Source: Deinococcus sp. (GTDB lineage: Bacteria; Deinococcota; Deinococci; Deinococcales; Thermaceae). Taken from it: a stretch of DNA of 14,803 nucleotides. Below the pieces are notes generated by a model. It did not search any database. It saw nothing but the letters and a program-made list of their open reading frames with translations, and was not told where the DNA came from. The stretch lies in NCBI GenBank assembly GCA_023382135.1, contig JAMCQK010000028.1:1-14803 (forward strand). Reading direction: 5' to 3'. The position numbers were made by a program, and so were the translations under genes. Below, piece after piece: positions 1 through 7,167 of this stretch (its first letter is position 1; every line of letters starts with the position of its first letter).

Positions 1-74
<74 letters not shown>

Positions 75-411
75 CGAAATGCTTCTGGTAGTGGGTAGTG
101 AATAGTTGCTAGCAGGACCAAGAACTGTCTGTCCAGCCAGATGAGCGGGCGGCGGCCGGTGCCAGTGGGTACGCCGGGTGAAAACTCGAAGCTGCCCCTG
201 CTCGCGGGAGACCAGTTCAGCCCGTTGTAGGCATTCTGCCATGAACCAGGACTGGAACGTTTGTACCTTCATACATTAAAGGTATAAGAGCGCAAGATTA
301 ATCAACGTTTTTATATCACCAACGTCGTTGTTTTCCCGAAGTTGCAAAAAATCTATGACTTATATTGAAGTTGTTTGAAGTATCCGTTTTGGGGCCGCCG
401 AATCCCCAGCC
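75..411. other. Non-coding stretch downstream of uvrA
   Basis: I see no convincing gene in these 337 bases. The left half is GC-rich and the right half, roughly 260-380, is AT-rich. A plus-strand promoter-like pair, TTGTAC (261-266), 16 nt, then TATAAG (283-288), is visible but has no gene in front of it, because it points into the 3' end of the minus-strand uvrA. A short GGGG/CCCC stem (391-407) follows the uvrA stop on the minus strand but lacks a T-run, so it is not a convincing intrinsic terminator. A gene remnant cut off by the contig end cannot be excluded. Confidence 0.5.
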
Positions 412-3273
412 CTAGTCTGCCGCAACGCCTACTTTCCTAGCGGCCTCGAGGATGCGTGCAAGATAGGCGCCGGTGGGGCTGTCTTTTTTGCCTGCTACAT
501 CTTCCGGGGTCCCCTCGGCCACAATGTAGCCGCCACGGTCTCCGCCTTCGGGTCCCAGGTCCACCACCCAGTCGGCGGTCTTCACCACGTCCATGTTGTG
601 CTCAATCACCACCACGCTGTTGCCGGCTTCAACCAACCGGTGCAGCACGCTGAGCAGCTTGGCCACATCGTCAAAATGCAAGCCCGTCGTGGGCTCGTCC
701 AAGATATAAAGTGTCCTGCCGGTGGCCTTGCGGCCGAGTTCGGTGGCCAGCTTGATGCGCTGGGCCTCGCCGCCGGAGAGCGTGGGCGAGGGCTGGCCCA
801 GCTGCATGTAGCCAAGGCCGACATCCACCATCAACTGAAGTTTGCGCGCAATGGTGGGAACGTTGGTGAAGTACTCCAGCGATTCCTCCACCGTCATTTC
901 CAACACGTCGGCAATGGATTTGCCCCGGAGCTTCACCTCCAAAGTTTCCTTGTTGTAACGCTTGCCTTTGCAGACTTCACAAGGCACGTAGAGGTCCGGC
1001 AGGAAGAGCATCTCGATCTTTACCGTGCCATCGCCACCACAGGCCTCGCAGCGGCCACCCTTGACGTTGAAGCTGAACCGCCCCGCCTGGTAACCGCGCT
1101 TGCGGGCTTCCGGGGTTTTGGTAAAGATGTCCCGCACCTCGTCAAAGATGCCGGTATAGGTGGCGGGGTTGGAGCGCGGGGTGCGGCCAATGGGGGACTG
1201 GTCGATTTCAATTACTTTGTCCAGGTGCTCAAGGCCCTCGAGGCCGTCAAACTCTCCAGGAATGGTTTTGGCTCGCATCAAGTTCTTGGCCAGCGATGCA
1301 TGCAAAATATCGTGGATCAGGGTGCTCTTACCGGAGCCTGAAGGGCCAGCAATAGCCACAAACTTTCCCAGGGGAATCTTCAAGTCAATGTTTTTTAAGT
1401 TGTGCTCGCGGGCGCCCTTGACCAAAAGCCATTTGCCGTTCCCCTTTCGCCTCGAGGCCGGCACCGGGATATGTTTCTCCCGTCTTAGATAGGCCCCAGT
1501 CAGACTGTCTGGGTGCTCAAGAATAGCTTTGAGCGGCCCTTCAGCTACCACGTTTCCGCCGTGGATGCCGGCACCAGGACCCATGTCCACAATCCAGTCG
1601 GCTTCGCGCATGGTTTCTTCGTCGTGCTCAACCACAATCAGGGTGTTCCCCAGGTCGCGAAGTTTTTTTAGAGTCTGAATCAGCCGTTGATTGTCGCGTG
1701 GATGCAGGCCAATCGAAGGTTCATCCAAAACATAGAGAACCCCAGTGAGGCCGCTTCCAACCTGAGTGGCAAGTCTAATCCGTTGCGCCTCTCCGCCCGA
1801 AAGCGTGGTGGCGGCGCGGTCCAAGGTCAGGTAATCAAGCCCCACGTCCACCAAGAAACCCAGGCGGTCCGCCACCTCGCGCAAGATGGGTTTGGCGACC
1901 TGTGCGCGAAAGGGGTCAAGCTTTCCCTTGAGCTCTTCGAAAAACGCAAGTGCCTCGCGTACCGGAAGCGCCGAAGCCTCGGCAATGTTGCAGTCCGCTA
2001 CACGGACGCTCAGCACTTCTCGCTTATAGCGAGTGCCCAAGCAGGAGGGACAGGGCTTCAGTGACATGTAGGCTTCCAAGGCCTCTCGCAGTCCTTCCGA
2101 CTCGGTCTCCTGGTAGCGTTTTTCCAACCAAGGGATCACGCCTTCGTAAGTAACGCTAAAGCGCATTGTCTCGCGGCCTTGGCGTCTAAACACCACCTCG
2201 AAAGGCTCGGGCAGCCCAAAGAGCACCGCGTCCTGTACATCTTTTGAAAGTCTGCCAAAGGGGTCTTTGAGGTCAAAACCCAGGTGTTCCGCGAGCGCCC
2301 GCAGGCGGTCCCACAGATAGCTGCGGCCACTATCGCGCCCCTTGGCCCAGGGAACAACAGCGCCTTCGGCGAGCGAAAGGTCGGGATTAATAACCAGACT
2401 GGGGTCGAACTCCTGGCGATATCCCAGTCCCGAGCAGTCCGGGCAGGCCCCGTAGGGTGCGTTGAAGGAAAAAATGCGGGGCTCAAGTTCCTCTAAAACA
2501 CTTCCGTGCTCGGGGCAGGCGAATTTCTCCGAATACATTTCCTCTTGGTTCGTGTCCGGGTAGAAGACCCGCAGCAGGCCTTCGCCGCGGATGAGCGCAA
2601 GCTCCACGCTTTCGGCAATGCGGGTGCGCTCTTCTGTTTTGAGCACCACACGGTCTATCACTAGATCAACATCGTGCTTCTCGTACTTTTCCAGCTTCAA
2701 CTTGGCGGCTTCTTCCAAGGTTTGAATTACACCGTCCACCCTTACCCGTGCAAAGCCGTCTTTTTGAAGCTGCTGAAAGAGTTTGCGGTACTCGCCCTTG
2801 CGTCCGCGCACTACTGGGGCCATCAGGATAGCCTTGGTTCCTTCCGGCTGCTTGAATAGCCGGCCGGTAATTTCCGAGGCCGACTGGCGTTCAATGGGCT
2901 TTCCGCACTCTGGGCAGTAGGCGGTGCCCACGCGCGAGAAGAGCAGGCGCAGGTAGTCGTGCACTTCGGTCACGGTGCCCACGGTGGAACGCGGGTTGTG
3001 CGAGGTAGTCTTTTGGTCTATCGAGATAGCCGGAGAAAGGCCCTCGATGCTTTCCACATCGGGCTTCTCCATGATGCCTAAGAACTGGCGGGCGTAAGAC
3101 GAAAGACTTTCAACGTAGCGCCGCTGGCCTTCGGCGTAAATGGTGTCGAAGGCCAAGGTGCTTTTGCCCGAACCGGAGACGCCAGTGATGACAATAAACT
3201 TGCCCCTGGGGAGCTCTACCGTGACATCCTTGAGGTTGTGCTCGTGGGCGCCCCGGACGATGATTCGGTCCAT
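412..3273 (-). CDS. uvrA: UvrABC excinuclease subunit A (UvrA)
   Basis: UvrA is the DNA-damage-sensing ATPase of nucleotide excision repair. It dimerises, loads UvrB at lesions and then dissociates. The 953-residue product has the duplicated ABC ATPase layout of the family: Walker A GVSGSGKST at 31-39 and GPSGSGKST at 643-651, signature LSGGEAQR at 491-498 and 832-839, and Walker B LYVLDEPS at 513-520 and LYILDEP at 855-861. Both zinc modules are visible: Cys253/His256...Cys277/Cys280, and Cys742/Cys745...Cys765/Cys768. His256 replaces the usual second Cys of the first module. The frame stays open to an ATG at 3327, but I chose the ATG at 3273 because the protein then begins MDRIIVRGA as UvrA proteins do, and because a strong promoter places its -10 box 7 nt upstream. 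There is no partner uvr gene next to it, and it is monocistronic as far as visible. Confidence 0.97.
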   Translation of the reverse strand: MDRIIVRGAHEHNLKDVTVELPRGKFIVITGVSGSGKSTLAFDTIYAEGQRRYVESLSSYARQFLGIMEKPDVESIEGLSPAISIDQKTTSHNPRSTVGTVTEVHDYLRLLFSRVGTAYCPECGKPIERQSASEITGRLFKQPEGTKAILMAPVVRGRKGEYRKLFQQLQKDGFARVRVDGVIQTLEEAAKLKLEKYEKHDVDLVIDRVVLKTEERTRIAESVELALIRGEGLLRVFYPDTNQEEMYSEKFACPEHGSVLEELEPRIFSFNAPYGACPDCSGLGYRQEFDPSLVINPDLSLAEGAVVPWAKGRDSGRSYLWDRLRALAEHLGFDLKDPFGRLSKDVQDAVLFGLPEPFEVVFRRQGRETMRFSVTYEGVIPWLEKRYQETESEGLREALEAYMSLKPCPSCLGTRYKREVLSVRVADCNIAEASALPVREALAFFEELKGKLDPFRAQVAKPILREVADRLGFLVDVGLDYLTLDRAATTLSGGEAQRIRLATQVGSGLTGVLYVLDEPSIGLHPRDNQRLIQTLKKLRDLGNTLIVVEHDEETMREADWIVDMGPGAGIHGGNVVAEGPLKAILEHPDSLTGAYLRREKHIPVPASRRKGNGKWLLVKGAREHNLKNIDLKIPLGKFVAIAGPSGSGKSTLIHDILHASLAKNLMRAKTIPGEFDGLEGLEHLDKVIEIDQSPIGRTPRSNPATYTGIFDEVRDIFTKTPEARKRGYQAGRFSFNVKGGRCEACGGDGTVKIEMLFLPDLYVPCEVCKGKRYNKETLEVKLRGKSIADVLEMTVEESLEYFTNVPTIARKLQLMVDVGLGYMQLGQPSPTLSGGEAQRIKLATELGRKATGRTLYILDEPTTGLHFDDVAKLLSVLHRLVEAGNSVVVIEHNMDVVKTADWVVDLGPEGGDRGGYIVAEGTPEDVAGKKDSPTGAYLARILEAARKVGVAAD

Positions 3274-3280
3274 CCGAAGA

Positions 3281-3309
3281 AGTATAGCATCCGCCGGGGC
3301 CTGGTCCAA
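3281..3309 (-). promoter_or_regulatory. uvrA promoter, leaderless type
   Basis: On the minus strand, TTGGAC (3309-3304) is followed by exactly 17 nt and then TATACT (3286-3281), both close to sigma-70-type consensus. Only 7 nt (TCTTCGG) separate the -10 box from the ATG at 3273, so transcription should begin at or next to the start codon, giving an mRNA without a Shine-Dalgarno sequence. This arrangement is common in Deinococcota. It also argues against the longer reading frame that starts at 3327. Confidence 0.8.
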
Positions 3310-3321
3310 GAGAGGCCTCTC
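3310..3321. promoter_or_regulatory. 12-bp perfect palindrome abutting the uvrA -35 box
   Basis: GAGAGGCCTCTC is a perfect palindrome immediately upstream of the uvrA -35 hexamer. Its position suits an activator or repressor site. It does not resemble a LexA box or the Deinococcus radiation-response motif as I know them, and a 12-bp GC-rich palindrome could arise by chance, so the regulatory role is an inference. Confidence 0.3.
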
Positions 3322-3875
3322 ACCCAACCCCCACTTCTGCTAGGCCAGATACAGCGCTAATGGGCATGGAGCAATACCCCCGAAGGGTCCGACCTCTTCT
3401 ACTCATTTAACCGGTACCACAGGTACCCATAGATTAAGCAGGCCCGTAACTGGGTCTTGCTGGACCAGTTTGCTTTAGTAAAGTTTTGCCGCAAGAACAA
3501 CTGGGTCTCAAGTGGGATCCAGTTACACACTGGCGAACCTGTTCGCTACAGTGCCCAGGTCCTATCAAGCCGTAGGCGCCAGCCCTTGATCTGGGCTCGC
3601 GCCGGGTTATTAGCTGGTCCTCTTCCGACCGTCTTGCCGGCGATGTGGCCCCGAATGGCTTGCGAATGGCGCTCAAGAGCCACAGGCTTGTGCCAAGGCT
3701 AATTTTGCTCCCACTAGGACTTATCGGATTCAAGTCTTACCTTTAGATGGTAGCTGGTCGGACGGAGCGGCAGCGTTAGATGGATCTTTAGTTGCGCTTC
3801 AAGCTACCCCCATGACGCATAGGCATCAAAGGCCCAGTAGCCAGCGTTGTAAGTGGGCTGGGTTTGCCTTGATAG
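3322..3875. other. Gene-poor spacer with twin hairpins, possibly decayed coding DNA
   Basis: I recognise no intact gene in these ~550 bases. Two similar inverted repeats sit 51 bp apart: AACTGG...CCAGTT at 3448-3470 and again at 3499-3524. Both begin with the same ten bases, AACTGGGTCT. On the minus strand one frame is open from 3698 to 3549 and, after a single TAG, continues to a stop at 3399, which could be a relic of about 100 codons. The predicted peptide matches no family I know. The stretch ends at the stop codon of the TPR gene, and no clear T-run terminator is visible there. Confidence 0.4.
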
Positions 3876-5837
3876 CTACTTTTGTCCAAGAACCCAGGCG
3901 ATGAAAGCGTTTACCACATCGGTGTCGCCGATGAGGTCTGGTTGTTCTAGTGCAGCCTCGAGGAACTGTCGTACCAGTTGGGGACTGGCTTCTTGAAGCA
4001 GCGAGGCCATACTTTTCCCTTTAAACGGCCCGGAAGGCAGGGGGTTTTGTAGGTTGGCGTGGCGCATGGCTTCGGGGGCGCTGACTTGGAGTTCCCCTTG
4101 GATTCTTTCGACCAGAAGCTTATCGCCTTGGGGGCCAAGCATCTCGGACTCGGAGAGCAACAGGTTGTGCGCCAGGCCCCGGATCTCGAGCCCCACCGCG
4201 TACAACCCACGCGCCAAACTGGGGGCGCCAATCTGCAGCTCAGTGCTCGCTGTCGCTGAGCCGTAACGTACCTCCAAGCGGTAGGCGCCCGGCTTGGGGG
4301 CGACTACCGCGGGTCCCAGCTCTTCCAACCCAGTCGAGTAGGTAGCAAGTTGGATTTTCTTCTCCCCTGAGGCAACCACGGTGCCCTGGGTGTCCACAAG
4401 GCTGACCCGCAAGACCGCGCGTTCCAGGAAAGGCTCGCCGGAAAGCAGCACCACGGGGAAGATGGTCTCTCCGGCGCGGAAAGGTCTGGCCTCGAGGCCG
4501 TCGGGTCTCAGTAACAACGTGCCGATGGCGGCGTTGGTCTTTACTGGTTTAGACAGCGCTTTTTGTGCTGTGCGGCTCAAGGTCTGGTTGGGGAAGGCCG
4601 CCAGAAAAGCCTGGTAGGCCCTGTGCGCCTGCTGGATGTTGCCAGTACGCTCGGCCAAGAAACCAATCCAGTAGTTCATGCGCGGATCCTGGCTATCGTG
4701 CAGATCTTGAATGGCCGCCTCGAACTCTTCTTCCTGGTCAATTTTGAGCGCGTAAGTATAGGCCCGCCTTGCCCCGATCAGGTCGCCATACAATGCCCGG
4801 GCCAGGCCTAAGTTGTAAGCGGCGGTGGAGGTGTCTTCTAGCGAGAGCGCCCGCAGGCTGGCGCGGATGGCGTTCGCTTTGTCACCCAGCAGGTAGTTGG
4901 CCCAGCCCAGGTTGGTCCAGTAACGTGCAGAAGCGGGCACTAGCGAAACGGCCCTTTCCAGGACCTGCTTGGCCAGTGCGGGGTCATGGTTGTCGAAGGC
5001 GGCGTAACCAAGCTCTTCCCAGGCAAGCGGAAGTTCCGGCGCGAGCGTGGTAAGTTCGCGTGCGGCTTCCTGCCAAGAGAGCCCCTGGGTATCCAGGCCG
5101 TCATTGGCCAGTTTCCTAAGCAACAGCAGCGCGCTAACGCGTTCGTAAATTTTTCCCGCTAGCAGTTTCTTGGCTGCTTGTAAGGTGTTTTTTGGGTCTG
5201 CGTCCTGATCTAGGAGCGCCAAGTAGGCGGGAGGAAGGCTCTGGGACTGACGCAAACCTACCCAAAAAGCCACCAGATCGGAGGGCAAAAGCGGGGCAAG
5301 TCTTGGGCTGGCGGTTCCACTCGCCCGTAGCGTAAGAGCGGCCTGGTGCAGACTGGTATCGCCAGTCGCCTGGTCCAAGCTGCCTTCTGCCAAGCGCTGC
5401 AGGGCTTCTTCGTGGTCAAGATTCGGCTGGAAATTTCCGGGCTTGATGCCAAGCTTCCGGCTTACCCAGGCAAGCGCAAGCGCTGTGCTGGTAAAGCGGG
5501 CGGCTTCTAAGCCTTTTTTGCTAGCTAGAAACAGCCAGACCTCTTCCTTGGCGGAGACCTTACCGGTAAGGAACCAGTCGGCCCCGCTGACCTCGAGGCC
5601 GAGCCTTGCGCCGCCAAGGGTATCCAGGCCCCCTGCCGCGCTCTGGTAACCCCCGCGCCAGGGAAGATCCGGGAGTAGAATGGCGGACACTGTTGCCGGG
5701 GGCGCACCCAAAGCTTCCGCGAAAGCCTCGGCCATGCCAAAGCCTCCTGGTCCCGAAAACGGCAAGACCATACCAGCGGCAAAGCCGGGGCTCGCAAGCA
5801 GTACAAGAACGGCAAAACATCTACCTGAAAGAAGCAT
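3876..5837 (-). CDS. Secreted TPR-repeat protein of unknown function
   Basis: The 653-residue product starts with a Sec-type signal peptide: short basic n-region, hydrophobic core at about residues 8-20, and Ala-rich cleavage region near 20-22. It should therefore act outside the cytoplasmic membrane, and a lipobox is not evident. Residues about 24-130 form a mixed region beginning VLPFSGPGG. Tetratricopeptide-type helix pairs follow, clearest at about 270-365 (LAWEELGYAAF, YWTNLGWANYLLGD, AAYNLGLARALYGD) and again near 387-415. Residues about 437-537 look beta-rich, like an Ig-type or carbohydrate-binding-like sandwich, and the C-terminal ~110 residues are unassigned. TPRs mediate protein-protein contacts, so a scaffold or envelope assembly role is possible, but the substrate is unknown. 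The gene stands alone, divergent from pdxH, with no Shine-Dalgarno before the ATG. Confidence 0.85.
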   Translation of the reverse strand: MLLSGRCFAVLVLLASPGFAAGMVLPFSGPGGFGMAEAFAEALGAPPATVSAILLPDLPWRGGYQSAAGGLDTLGGARLGLEVSGADWFLTGKVSAKEEVWLFLASKKGLEAARFTSTALALAWVSRKLGIKPGNFQPNLDHEEALQRLAEGSLDQATGDTSLHQAALTLRASGTASPRLAPLLPSDLVAFWVGLRQSQSLPPAYLALLDQDADPKNTLQAAKKLLAGKIYERVSALLLLRKLANDGLDTQGLSWQEAARELTTLAPELPLAWEELGYAAFDNHDPALAKQVLERAVSLVPASARYWTNLGWANYLLGDKANAIRASLRALSLEDTSTAAYNLGLARALYGDLIGARRAYTYALKIDQEEEFEAAIQDLHDSQDPRMNYWIGFLAERTGNIQQAHRAYQAFLAAFPNQTLSRTAQKALSKPVKTNAAIGTLLLRPDGLEARPFRAGETIFPVVLLSGEPFLERAVLRVSLVDTQGTVVASGEKKIQLATYSTGLEELGPAVVAPKPGAYRLEVRYGSATASTELQIGAPSLARGLYAVGLEIRGLAHNLLLSESEMLGPQGDKLLVERIQGELQVSAPEAMRHANLQNPLPSGPFKGKSMASLLQEASPQLVRQFLEAALEQPDLIGDTDVVNAFIAWVLGQK

Positions 5838-5843
5838 GGCTCT

Positions 5844-5849
5844 ATGCTA
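5844..5849 (-). promoter_or_regulatory. Candidate leaderless -10 box of the TPR gene
   Basis: On the minus strand TAGCAT (5849-5844) lies 6 nt (AGAGCC) before the ATG at 5837 and fits the TANNNT pattern seen at the same distance in front of uvrA, plsY, marR and argJ. There is no good -35 hexamer at 17 nt and no purine-rich ribosome binding site, so the call depends on the shared spacing. Confidence 0.4.
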
Positions 5850-5979
5850 TCAGCCTGGCGATGAGAAACTTGGCCTCATGAAAGGCCGCAGAGGCCCCGC
5901 CGCCCCCGCCTTGCCAGAGGGAAAAGTTTTTCGGAAGGCTTGAAAAACCGCGCTGTGTTCCTTACCCCCTGTGGCCTTA

Positions 5980-6006
5980 GTGAGTTTGACCAAGGGTCAA
6001 ACTCAC
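5980..6006. promoter_or_regulatory. Perfect 12-bp-arm inverted repeat between divergent genes
   Basis: GTGAGTTTGACC (5980-5991) and GGTCAAACTCAC (5995-6006) are exact reverse complements separated by only AAG. Neither side is followed by a T-run, and the flanking genes diverge, so this is unlikely to be an intrinsic terminator. Its symmetry and size fit an operator for a dimeric regulator. A partial echo, GACCAAG then AACTCACC, follows at 6021-6035. The element lies about 140 bp upstream of the TPR start and 195 bp upstream of pdxH. The rest of the 5838-6201 spacer shows only a small hairpin (GCATTT...AAATGC, 6084-6103). Confidence 0.6.
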
Positions 6007-6156
6007 CGTGGTGATACTTAGACCAAGAACTCACCCACCTAGCCTGCCTCGAGAGAGCAAAACCTCTTTAACCGCACCAGCCGGCATTTGCGATAGGAAA
6101 TGCTTGCGCGCCCACATAATGCACAGGACCTTGGTGCTAGCGGGTAGCTTCTGAGA

Positions 6157-6162
6157 GATAAT
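6157..6162 (+). promoter_or_regulatory. Possible pdxH -10 box
   Basis: GATAAT matches the -10 consensus at five of six positions and lies 39 nt before the pdxH ATG, leaving a short leader. The best -35-like hexamer, TTGGTG at 6131-6136, is 20 nt away, which is longer than ideal. This is a weak call based on pattern alone. Confidence 0.3.
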
Positions 6163-6201
6163 AAAGCCCACAGCCTTTGCTCATTTGCGCGGGGCACTTC
6201 T

Positions 6202-6837
6202 ATGAACCTTCAACGCCTTCGAACCGAGTACCAACGGGGCGCCCTCAGCGAAGAAACCGCCTCTACGGATCCCTTTTCCCAGTTCGAAGCCTGGCTTAAT
6301 GAGGCGCTTGCGTCTAATCTGCCCGAACCCCACGCCATGACGCTTTCCACCGTCTCGGTCCACGCGCGTCCCAGCAGCCGGGTGGTGCTGTTGCGAGAAT
6401 TCTCCCCCGAAGGTTTTGTGTTTTATACCAACTACCGAAGCCGCAAAGGGAGCGATCTACAAGCAAACCCCCAGGCAGCACTCAACTTCTGGTGGGTGGA
6501 ACTCGAGCGCCAGGTGCGGATCGAAGGCAGGGTTCAACTCCTCAGCCCCGCCAAGTCGGACGCGTACTTTGCCAGCCGTCCTTACCAGAGCAGGCTGGCC
6601 GCGCACGCAAGCGAGCAGAGCAGCGTAATCTCATCGCGCGAAGAGCTGCTTTCGCGCATTGAAGAACTTGGGGCGCAGTTCCCCGAACACGTTCCCAGGC
6701 CTGCCCACTGGGGCGGCTACTTGCTTTCACCCGACTACTTTGAGTTCTGGCAGGGGCGCGAGAACCGGCTTCATGACCGGCTTGCTTATTCGTTGCAGGT
6801 AGATGGCTCATGGCTTATCCAGCGGCTGGCACCGTAA
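6202..6837 (+). CDS. pdxH: Pyridoxine/pyridoxamine 5'-phosphate oxidase (PdxH)
   Basis: PdxH is a cytoplasmic FMN-dependent dimer that oxidises pyridoxine or pyridoxamine 5'-phosphate with O2 to pyridoxal 5'-phosphate, in vitamin B6 salvage. The 211-residue length is typical. The family motifs occur in order: RVVLL at 60-64, YTNYRSRKG at 75-83 and RQVRIEG at 103-109 (FMN binding), SRPYQS at 125-130, WGGY at 170-173, EFWQGRENRLHDR at 181-193 (substrate and phosphate contacts), and the C-terminal RLAP. The ATG at 6202 gives a normal N-terminus; the bases before it contain only a weak GGGG and no consensus Shine-Dalgarno. It is read away from the TPR gene and is followed by a 330-bp spacer, so it is probably monocistronic. 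Confidence 0.96.
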   Translation: MNLQRLRTEYQRGALSEETASTDPFSQFEAWLNEALASNLPEPHAMTLSTVSVHARPSSRVVLLREFSPEGFVFYTNYRSRKGSDLQANPQAALNFWWVELERQVRIEGRVQLLSPAKSDAYFASRPYQSRLAAHASEQSSVISSREELLSRIEELGAQFPEHVPRPAHWGGYLLSPDYFEFWQGRENRLHDRLAYSLQVDGSWLIQRLAP

Positions 6838-6871
6838 TGTGCCCCAGGTGAATGCCCGGGACTGTTTGCCT

Positions 6872-7084
6872 TTAGCTGTTGCTTCTGGGAGAGTGCGCTG
6901 CTGAGTTACACCTCACCAGCAACCAGCCCCTTGCAATCAAGATCAAGGCCGCGATCATAGAAAAAAGCCCCAGAACCTGACGACGTGCGATCCGTTCCTT
7001 CGAACCATCAGACAAACGAGGTGCCAAGGCCGAGAAGAGCGCAATCGGTTCAGGCGTCAGCAGGTCTCGCTTTCGGCGAAGCAT
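6872..7084 (-). CDS. Possible small single-span membrane protein
   Basis: A minus-strand frame encodes about 70 residues beginning MLRRKRDLL, with a basic N-terminal half, then RRQ, one clear hydrophobic segment (VLGLFSMIAALILIARGWLLV, given here as a single span of ~21 residues minus its flanks) and a polar tail. The frame is open upstream to an ATG at 7126 that has no ribosome site. A strong GGAGG on the minus strand lies 7 nt before an in-frame ATT codon (7093-7091), three codons upstream of the ATG at 7084, so a rare ATT start is conceivable. I recognise no family. The frame fills most of the otherwise empty pdxH-plsY spacer and its upstream end runs into the plsY promoter region. It may be a chance ORF. 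Confidence 0.3.
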   Translation of the reverse strand: MLRRKRDLLTPEPIALFSALAPRLSDGSKERIARRQVLGLFSMIAALILIARGWLLVRCNSAAHSPRSNS

Positions 7085-7133
7085 GCTGGGAATGTTTTTT
7101 CCTCCCTGCCGCCAAACACTCTCCATCTTGCGT

Positions 7134-7161
7134 TTGCCAACGAAGGGCTACAGGGTACAAT
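7134..7161 (+). promoter_or_regulatory. plsY-bshB1 promoter, leaderless type
   Basis: TTGCCA (7134-7139), a 16-nt spacer and TACAAT (7156-7161) form a near-consensus promoter. The spacer from the -10 box to the GTG at 7168 is 6 nt (TCCCCC), pyrimidine-only, so no Shine-Dalgarno is possible and the transcript should start at the GTG. This supports GTG 7168 as the plsY start against the longer open frame from 6985. Confidence 0.75.
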
Positions 7162-7167
7162 TCCCCC

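Noticed and set aside
598..1341. 247-codon plus-strand ORF opposite uvrA
   Set aside because: Antisense shadow of the uvrA ATPase and zinc region, with no ribosome site or family match.
3274..3327. Longer uvrA start at the ATG at 3327
   Set aside because: The extra 18 residues are unlike UvrA N-termini and the promoter -10 and -35 boxes lie inside this stretch, so it would not be transcribed in full.
3434..3733. 99-codon minus-strand ORF in the uvrA-TPR spacer
   Set aside because: Ser/Pro/Arg-rich chance composition, no ribosome site, no -10 box at the leaderless distance and no family resemblance.
3831..3875. Intrinsic terminator after the TPR gene
   Set aside because: CCCAG and CTGGG segments can pair imperfectly on the minus strand, but the stem is weak and only TTT follows, so I do not call a terminator.
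6985..7167. N-terminal extension of plsY from 6985
   Set aside because: The residues are polar and unlike PlsY, and the promoter with its -10 box at 7156-7161 lies within it.
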